A DNA stretch of 37,841 nucleotides from Aureococcus anophagefferens (Eukaryota > Sar > Pelagophyceae > Pelagomonadales > Pelagomonadaceae). How positions within the stretch are numbered: the first letter of the stretch is position 1; every line of letters begins with the position of its first letter. The position numbers were made by a program, and so were the translations under genes. This document shows, one piece after another, positions 32,483 through 37,841 of the stretch. The notes beneath the pieces were generated by a model. It saw only the letters and a program-made list of their open reading frames with translations. It was not told where the DNA came from and ran no database searches. The stretch is taken from the NCBI RefSeq assembly GCF_000186865.1, contig NW_008705584.1, positions 152,509-190,349 on the forward strand, written 5' to 3'.

Positions 32483-32937
32483 GGGCGTTGAGCTCCCGAG
32501 TCGAGATGAGCGCAGGTGGATACAATAGTAATTTATCAGCCAAGAAACTCAGCATCTCGTGCATGGTGCACGCTATCTCAGAGGAACATTGGTACTTGCT
32601 AATATGTTATTATGGAGGGATGATGCAAGGTATAGGAGCGTAGTTGGATTGGGAGCTGGGTGCGCCTTCAACGCGGGCTCTAACACCTAGCGACAATTGG
32701 AGAGTAGACAGAGGGACTTACGGCGGGGCAGCTATGGCAGGGCCAGAAAGTACCAAGGGGGGGAGGAAGGTCTAAAGGCGGCCCTGTACGAGCGAGCCGC
32801 TGAATAGGCAAGACCCCCCCCGCCTCCAAAAATCTCTCTATTTCTGTAAAGAGGGCGCTGGCCTCTTTCTATATCTTGTATCATTCCTTACCCACCTTCG
32901 CGCAGTTTGCTCCCAAACGTGTGTAACGCTAGGTCCG
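32483..32937. promoter_or_regulatory. Shared 5' region of divergent ODAD3 and DRC10 genes
   Basis: The start codons lie 456 bp apart (32482 minus, 32938 plus), close to the 449 bp separating the dynein-like and coiled-coil starts. The region contains repeat family R copy D. A bidirectional promoter for two axonemal genes is likely, but no specific factor site was recognised. Confidence 0.5.
32616..32889 (+). repeat. Dispersed repeat family R, copy D (divergent interior)
   Basis: The left end (gagggatgatgcaaggtata) and right end (tatatcttgtatcattcctt) are inverted matches to each other and to the ends of copies A and B. Only the first 70 bp of the interior (attgggagctgggtgcgcct, then ttcaac) match the family; the rest is different sequence. 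Confidence 0.65.
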
Positions 32938-34595
32938 ATGCACAAGCTCACGAACATGGAGGTGCGTGCGCTTTGATGCTGGCGGGCTCACACCTGATCC
33001 TCAGGCTCAGCGTGTCATCGCGGTCCTGGAAGACGCCGTTGAACGACTCGATTTCATTTCGCTCATCCCTACTACGCCAGATCCGGAATTACTCGATCGG
33101 ATCACAGGAATTGGTGACGTACCGCTAAAAAACGCGACCCAACAGCAATGGCAAGTCGAAGAGAGCCAACTGGTCATGGCAGTTGGTCACAGCCCAAATT
33201 CAGCAAAGACTAGCCGTGAAGATATTTCGGAGCAGCTGAACCATGTGACCCGAGCCCTTTGTCGGCACCTCAAAAGAAACAAAGACGCCCGCTCTATTTT
33301 TAAAAGGAACGCGTCTGCTGCTCGAAGTCCACATCTGGTGAACTGTCAACAGTGAGAATGGTCTTGAATTCACTTTCGAGAAAATTCGAGCATGGGACAG
33401 GTACCTCTCTGATTTGACAGCTGTTATGTTTCGACGACTCTCTACCACAGTATGCGCATATTTAGCTCCTCGCATTGGGAGCGGAAGCGTCTGCGTACAT
33501 GCTTATGCGGGAGCTTGATCAATATCAGGTCGAAGAGGAGACCACAAACGCTCACATGCTGTCTACAAGCAGTGTTGTCATCCAGTTGCGAAGAAATTTA
33601 TGTGCCCAGGCAAGATCTCACGGAAAAAGAACGAACCGCGGCAGAGGAAGCATCTGTGATATTGTTCTTTAAACACAGCGGCTGAGACCTGTTCACCCAG
33701 GCACTACAGCAAACACTAGAGACACAGCGAGCTGAACGTGACCGAGAAGTTCCCACTGAGCATGAGATTGATATATTTTGAACGTGCAGAATCTATGAGC
33801 ACAGGTATCAGCGCACGATCAAACTCTAACCAAGCTTCGTGCGGAGCTGCAGGACATTACCCAGACCAACCAAACTAAAATGGATGGTGTCCGCGCACAA
33901 ATGGACGATCAGATCACCAAGTCCTCACGAAACTAGCGCAATTTACCTGACGTTCAACATTGTCTCATGTGACTTAGGTCCGAGGACGACCATGCGATTG
34001 CGTCGGAGCAGCTTCTCGAGAAGCTCAATTCACTTGAAGCCAATATTGAGACAGATAGCCAGACAAATCGTGAGATTGAGGTGGGCAAACTCGTCCTGAA
34101 TCCAGCAGGAAATGGAAAATAGGCAACCCTGAGGAAGAAAAAAGAGCGAATTGAAGCTGATCTTTCTGCCCAGGTAGTCTCGACATTTGCCTGTTTCGAA
34201 ATGCTTTTTTCAAGGTTCTAAAGTACGACGAGAACATGGCTGAAATGCTTCGCCAGACAGAAGAGATTAAAGAAAAAATGATTGCCGAAAAGGAGAATCT
34301 GCGAGAGCTTGAAGAATATTTCGCCAAGATTGACGCCAATCAAAGACGCCAAAACGAAGAAGTCAGTATTCTCGCAGCCTTCCGTAGGCGTGTCTTGATG
34401 GCGGAAAACGCCCTTCACAAAGCAGCAACATGCGTTCAGAAAATAGTACCAACAGCGCACCACTGTTCATCCCTCATGGGATTATGATCCACCCAGGTCC
34501 GAGGCAAGCAGCTACGTGCGTTCATCAGGCAGCTTCTCAACAAGAAAAATAAGAAGGGCAAAGGTGGCAAAAAGAGTGGGAAAAAGAAGAAATGA
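32938..34595 (+). CDS. DRC10: Nexin-dynein regulatory complex subunit 10 (IQCD/DRC10)
   Basis: A multi-exon gene. The N-terminus HKLTNMEAQRVIAVLEDAVE matches the IQCD start region. The C-terminal half has LRKKKERIEADL, LKYDENMAEMLRQTEEIKEK and a coiled coil, then an IQ motif (VQKI-VRGKQLR) and a short Lys-rich tail ending at 34595, the layout of IQCD/DRC10. The IQ motif should bind calmodulin-like proteins; DRC10 belongs to the nexin link that couples and regulates axonemal dyneins. Introns at 32962-33004, 33313-33352 and 34446-34496 are well supported. Between about 33451 and 34230 several more short introns exist whose limits I could not fix. Exon islands there include MLMRELDQYQVEEET, TLTKLRAELQDITQTNQ and LLEKLNSLEANIETDSQTN. 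The start at 32938 is the first ATG in frame; a further upstream exon is possible. Confidence 0.85.
32962..33004 (+). other. Intron 1 of DRC10 (43 nt)
   Basis: Donor GTGCGT and acceptor TGATCCTCAG, phase 0. It joins KLTNME to AQRVIAVLEDAVE. Confidence 0.85.
33313..33352 (+). other. Intron 2 of DRC10 (40 nt)
   Basis: Donor GTCTGC (non-standard) and acceptor TGTCAACAG, phase 2. It joins SIFKRNA to ENGLEFTFEKIRAW, the only join I found that keeps the family pattern. Confidence 0.65.
34446..34496 (+). other. Last intron of DRC10 (51 nt), splits the IQ motif
   Basis: Donor GTACCA and acceptor TCCACCCAG, phase 0. It joins ATCVQKI to VRGKQLRAFIRQ and so restores a complete IQ motif. Confidence 0.85.
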
Positions 34596-35650
34596 CGTGT
34601 TTCAACTTTTTCCAATCGACAAGACCCCTTTGTTGCTACTGTATTATTGCCCATGGCCCTGGCATCGACCTTCGCGGGAGGGGGGGGCTGGGGCTGTGCA
34701 CGTTATGGCGGACGCGCAAGAGCCAATCTCGTACACGCAGCGCGGCACAATTGCGAAGGGCGATCTAGTGCTTGCGCCTGTTGAGCTGCTTCCAGCGGAA
34801 TGGCGTTCTTGGCGCGGAATCTCCACGACGCTAGAGTACGTGCGCAGAGCTGCGACAGTGAGCCCCCCCAGCCGCTCTCCGAAGAGGGGGGGAGTGGGGG
34901 CAGTTAGGAATTCAGAAAGGTTTTGCGAGTATGAGGCCCTTAAAACTCAAATAGGCCGGGGACAGTCTAAGTGGGGGGTGTGGAGGAATTACTATAGCTT
35001 AGTGGCTCGCTGCCACCTTAGTTATTGGCTATTTCTTATTGGCCCTTCTTGGATATTGTATCTTAGTATCTTTCTCTCTTCTCTCTCTCTCCTTGTTGCT
35101 TTCCTGGTACGTCGGTGTGGTGGCGAAGCACGACAAGTACGCCAGGCTAGACTCCAAACGGCACCACTGGCAGAGCGACCCCGAGCAGTGTGAGAAACAA
35201 AATCCCCCCAACAATTACCACCGACTTATATCTTCAACTTAGAACATCAAAAAAGTACATTGTATGGCAACTTGAAGATATGCCACACGCTTGCCGACCC
35301 GAACCAGCGACCCGCGCTCCCAGACTGCCTTGGTTAATACGATTAACGCGAAAATTTGCTTCGTTATATTCGGCGCGGCCATCTCCCCCTCAAAGCAAGC
35401 GCGGAGGCGAAAGGATGAAGCGAGGCTGGGTGGCGTTCTGTCTGTCCTTCTCTTCCTTCTCTTCCGCGATTAGCTTTGCAAGATCATCGGCGGACTCAGT
35501 TTTACCGCCGTCAGTAGGCATCTCTCTCAAAGCAAGCGCGGAGGCGAAAGCGAAAAGAAAAGCGCGCGAAGCGAATAAAGAGAAGAGAAAAGGATGAAGC
35601 GAGGCTTCACAGGGGGCCGAGCGTCGGCCCACACCTAGAAAGTTAGGATA
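34596..35650. other. Intergenic between DRC10 and transposon copy 2
   Basis: About 1.05 kb. A plus-strand ORF from an ATG at 34705 to 35193 begins plausibly (MADAQEPISYTQRGTIAKGD) but becomes low-complexity and hydrophobic, so it may be a relic. A direct repeat (tcaaagcaagcgcggaggcg and three more bases) occurs at about 35389 and 35527. No confident gene is present. Confidence 0.45.
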
Positions 35651-36721
35651 GGCTCTGACCACGGTCGACTCGGACCCCCCCCAGAAGTACGAAACAATTG
35701 CTAACGATACCGGGTGGTCCCGGGGGCGGTCACGACGCGTCCGCCCCAGTCCGGGGACGTCCGCGAGGGACGGCGTCGGCCAGGGGCTCGGATGGGACGG
35801 CGTCGGTGGTGTGGCGCGCGCGCGCGAAACGACGCCCGCGGGCGAAACGCGCGCGAAAAGCGGACTCAGTGCGCCGCCGCGGTCGTGATCGCGCGCTCGG
35901 CGGCCGAGGTGATCGTGTACGTCGCGCGTGGCGCGACGGCGGTGGTGCCGCCGACGACGGGCTGGTCCTCGCGGCCGTCGCCCGAGTCGAGCTTTCGGAG
36001 AACGCTCCTGCCGTTCGCGCGGTAGATGCGGACGGTGAAGCGGCGCGTGTCCGCGCCCGTGCGGTCGAAGAGGCGCACCAGGACGACGGGGTCCCCGGGG
36101 CGGTACTCCTCGTTGTCGTGCGTCCGCGTCGCGCGGTCGTCCGCGACGACGTAGCCCTTCCCGCCGCTCCCGCGCTGCTCCATGACGCGCGCGAGCAAAA
36201 AGGCGTGCGTGCTGCCGCCGCCCTCGCGCTGCGGGCGCCAGTAGTCGCCCGTCTCCAGCGCCACGAAGTCGCCGACGTTCAGCGACTCCGCGAGCGTCCA
36301 CCGACGGCCCCCAACTAAGGGCTGCCCCGCGGCGGCAACGACGACGGGCTGCCCGTAGAACCGGCCACGTTCGCGGCGCACCTTCGGCTGTGCGCGAAGA
36401 AGTAGAGAGTGCGCGCCATGGTCCAAAACCCATGATCAGCAGACCATGCAAACGACGCTATCGACATTGATGTCGATTTCGAGCGGCTGTATCTGGGCTG
36501 AAATGCGCCAATTGCGCATTTCAGGCGAGGCGCTGATTGGCTACGCAATGGTTCCAGCGCTTCGCTCCGCTGGAGGCGGCCAGGACCGTCCCCCGCGGGC
36601 GCGCCCCCGCGCCACCCACGTCCCAGGGGGGCCTGGGACACGTCCGGCCAGGCGCCGGGGCCGAAGACGTCAACCCTGAATTAACCGGAGTTTGCAGGGG
36701 GAGTCGACCGCGACCCTAGCC
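35651..36721. mobile_element. TIR transposon family T, copy 2 (complete, 1071 bp)
   Basis: Ends GGCTCTGACCACGGTCGACT and, on the other strand, GGCTAGGGTCGCGGTCGACT form an imperfect terminal inverted repeat of about 21 bp. The 4-bp sequence GATA flanks both ends directly (35647-35650 and 36722-36725). It is almost identical to copy 1, whose target duplication is GACT. The element is strongly GC-rich compared with host genes. It carries one minus-strand ORF and no visible transposase, so it probably moves with enzymes encoded elsewhere. Confidence 0.9.
35866..36426 (-). CDS. Transposon T cargo ORF, unknown function
   Basis: A 186-codon frame lying wholly inside transposon T. Residues 45-145 look folded: VGDFVALETGDYWRPQ, then GYVVADDRATRTHDNEEYRP, GDPVVLVRLFDRT and FTVRIYRANG. 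The beta-rich pattern with GD-V turns resembles small beta-barrel or BAH-like modules, but I cannot assign a family. No catalytic DDE/D or zinc-finger motif is visible, so it is not an obvious transposase. The same ORF is present in copy 1. Other frames are open here because of GC content (one of 353 codons spans the element border), and this frame is chosen because it looks most protein-like. A captured host gene fragment is an alternative. Confidence 0.5.
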   Translation of the reverse strand: MDHGAHSLLLRAQPKVRRERGRFYGQPVVVAAAGQPLVGGRRWTLAESLNVGDFVALETGDYWRPQREGGGSTHAFLLARVMEQRGSGGKGYVVADDRATRTHDNEEYRPGDPVVLVRLFDRTGADTRRFTVRIYRANGRSVLRKLDSGDGREDQPVVGGTTAVAPRATYTITSAAERAITTAAAH

Positions 36722-36728
36722 GATAGTT

Positions 36729-36979
36729 GTGGCTGAGGAAGGTTAAAATGCAACAATCTTGGCGCAAGCCCGAGCCGAGATATAAGCTGAGGAATGTTAA
36801 AAATCGATGAAATGGCCATACAAACCACAACTTTGGAGGTCTCGTTCTCGGCCCCATGGCCACCGATTCCTTTGGTTCTTGTTGCATCTGAAAGAGCTCA
36901 ATGTCGTCTTGCGCGCTGGGCCATTAACTCCGAATCTTGAACCGCCTTGAAAAGTTGCATTTCAACGTTCCTCAGCCAC
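36729..36979. mobile_element. MITE-like element with 26-bp terminal inverted repeats
   Basis: The left arm 36729-36754 (gtggctgaggaaggttaaaa) and right arm 36954-36979 are inverse complements with 24 of 26 matches. A third, partial motif (gctgaggaatgttaaaaat) lies at about 36787. It starts three bases after the target duplication of transposon copy 2. There is no coding capacity, and its own target duplication is unclear. Confidence 0.7.
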
Positions 36980-37019
36980 AGTTTACTAGCTTACTAGTAC
37001 TATACATGTAGCTCCATTA

Positions 37020-37334
37020 CTCATTCTAACCCTCGGACGCTAAATTGAATCGCGTTGAAGCACCTCCTGCGCAAGTATGGGCTGCGACCGGGGCCCCGGG
37101 GGCGGGTCTGGAAATCTTCGTAGTGCCGTCTAATCGCGCAGTGAGGCTCAGCGTCTGCGAAAACGTGCGCGCGTCGTGTTAGACGGTACTAAGAAGGCGA
37201 CTTCACCTCGGTCGACGGTCGTTTCGTGTGGTTTATGTACGAATTCGCGCCCTTCCTGGTGGAATTAAGATGCTATTTACGCACATCCGTTGCCCTTGAT
37301 TGTGGGTTCGAATTTCCACGCGCGCGTGACGACG

Positions 37335-37408
<74 letters not shown>

Positions 37409-37728
37409 CGACCAACCCAGCCCTACTGAAGGGAATCGACTGGGGCGATGATATACGATCTCCGATGCTGCGAGAGGTCGACAGACATAAAAAAGGGGTC
37501 GAGGGGATCAAACGCGCCCCATCCCAGCCCCCGAAGGACCGTTTGAGTCACCATGCGATTGGCAGCACTTCGCGTCTGCGCATGTGCTTCAGGCTCACAC
37601 TAGCGGAGCACGAAGCTGCTGTGATCGTTGCATAATTCCGCTTTATCGCGCGGCTGTGGGCTGATAACGACGCTCGAACCATAGCTTCGTCTTAAAAGGT
37701 TTTCGTTCCGTCCGAGGGTCAGAATGAG
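37020..37728. repeat. Inverted repeat pair 20 bp, 670 bp apart
   Basis: 37020-37039 (ctcattctaaccctcggacg) and 37709-37728 (cgtccgagggtcagaatgag) are inverse complements with 19 of 20 matches. They may mark the ends of an unknown insertion. The interior has no gene I recognise. Confidence 0.5.
37328..37408. repeat. Compound trinucleotide microsatellite (GAC)3(GGC)12(GAC)12
   Basis: A perfect uninterrupted array of 27 triplets. It creates artificial poly-Asp/Gly and poly-Arg reading frames on the two strands. Confidence 0.95.
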
Positions 37729-37841
37729 CAGGCGCGCAGTGACGAGATCGAGCGAGAGTGGACTTTTATACAAAAGTGAACTTTTGATTTATTTCGGCCG
37801 GCCTTTGATTAATTTCGCCGGGGCTCGAGCTGGGTGCGTCC

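Noticed and set aside
35390..36451. 353-codon minus-strand ORF spanning transposon copy 2 and its flank
   Set aside because: It crosses the transposon end and is Arg-rich GC-driven sequence in a frame that looks less protein-like than the 186-codon frame inside the element.
37290..37330. Possible tRNA T-loop (ggttcgaatttcc)
   Set aside because: No matching A box, acceptor stem or anticodon arm could be drawn around it.
37233..37511. 92-codon Arg-rich and 67-codon Gly/Asp-rich ORFs
   Set aside because: They are translations of the GAC/GGC microsatellite, not genes.
37819..37841. Possible fifth copy of repeat R at the right edge
   Set aside because: Only about 15 bases (gagctgggtgcgtcc) resemble the family before the window ends; too short to call.
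1..37841. CRISPR arrays, bacterial operons, riboswitches
   Set aside because: No regularly spaced repeats or bacterial signals; introns and axonemal genes show the DNA is eukaryotic.

Overview
This looks like nuclear DNA from a flagellated (ciliated) unicellular eukaryote. Genes are large, head-to-head in places, and broken by very short GT-AG introns (about 40-90 nt, mostly 40-58). Several encode axoneme parts, and the spaces between genes are filled with mobile DNA. The species cannot be named from the sequence. Runs of N at 10091-10140 and 24911-25119 and a single N at 29468 show that this is a draft assembly.

Layout. 1-4005: a compact mobile element on the minus strand that runs off the left edge, with a gag-like CCCH zinc-finger ORF, two unidentified ORFs and the N-terminal 282 codons of a tyrosine recombinase. 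4198-6876 (+): a coiled-coil protein with C-terminal leucine-rich repeats. 6877-8880: no convincing gene; it holds a diverged inverted repeat (8130-8459). 8881-21790 (-): one dynein heavy chain-like gene of about 4270 codons. 22239-24208 (+): a multi-exon coiled-coil gene divergent from the dynein gene. 24655-25838 and 35651-36721: two near-identical copies of a 1.07-kb transposon with terminal inverted repeats and 4-bp target duplications. 27298-29554 (-): an AGC kinase with one cyclic-nucleotide-binding domain (PKG-like). 30626-32482 (-): ODAD3/CCDC151, the outer-dynein-arm docking protein. 32938-34595 (+): DRC10/IQCD, a nexin-dynein regulatory complex subunit. 34596-37841: repeats and mobile DNA.

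Themes. Three genes are dynein or axoneme components (dynein heavy chain-like, ODAD3, DRC10) and two long coiled-coil proteins fit the same setting, so this is a local cluster of ciliary genes. The dynein-like protein is the most unusual item. The fold is recognisable from tail to C-terminal domain, but the AAA1 Walker A lysine and Walker B acids are gone, AAA3 and AAA4 P-loops are degenerate, only the AAA2 P-loop is intact, and the stalk with its microtubule-binding domain is replaced by a linker of about 20 residues. It cannot be a conventional motor, yet the frame is kept open over about 13 kb. A dispersed repeat family with terminal inverted repeats and a conserved hairpin sits immediately upstream of the start of each of the main genes (four copies), including both divergent promoter regions. 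It may be a shared regulatory module or a MITE family that prefers promoters.
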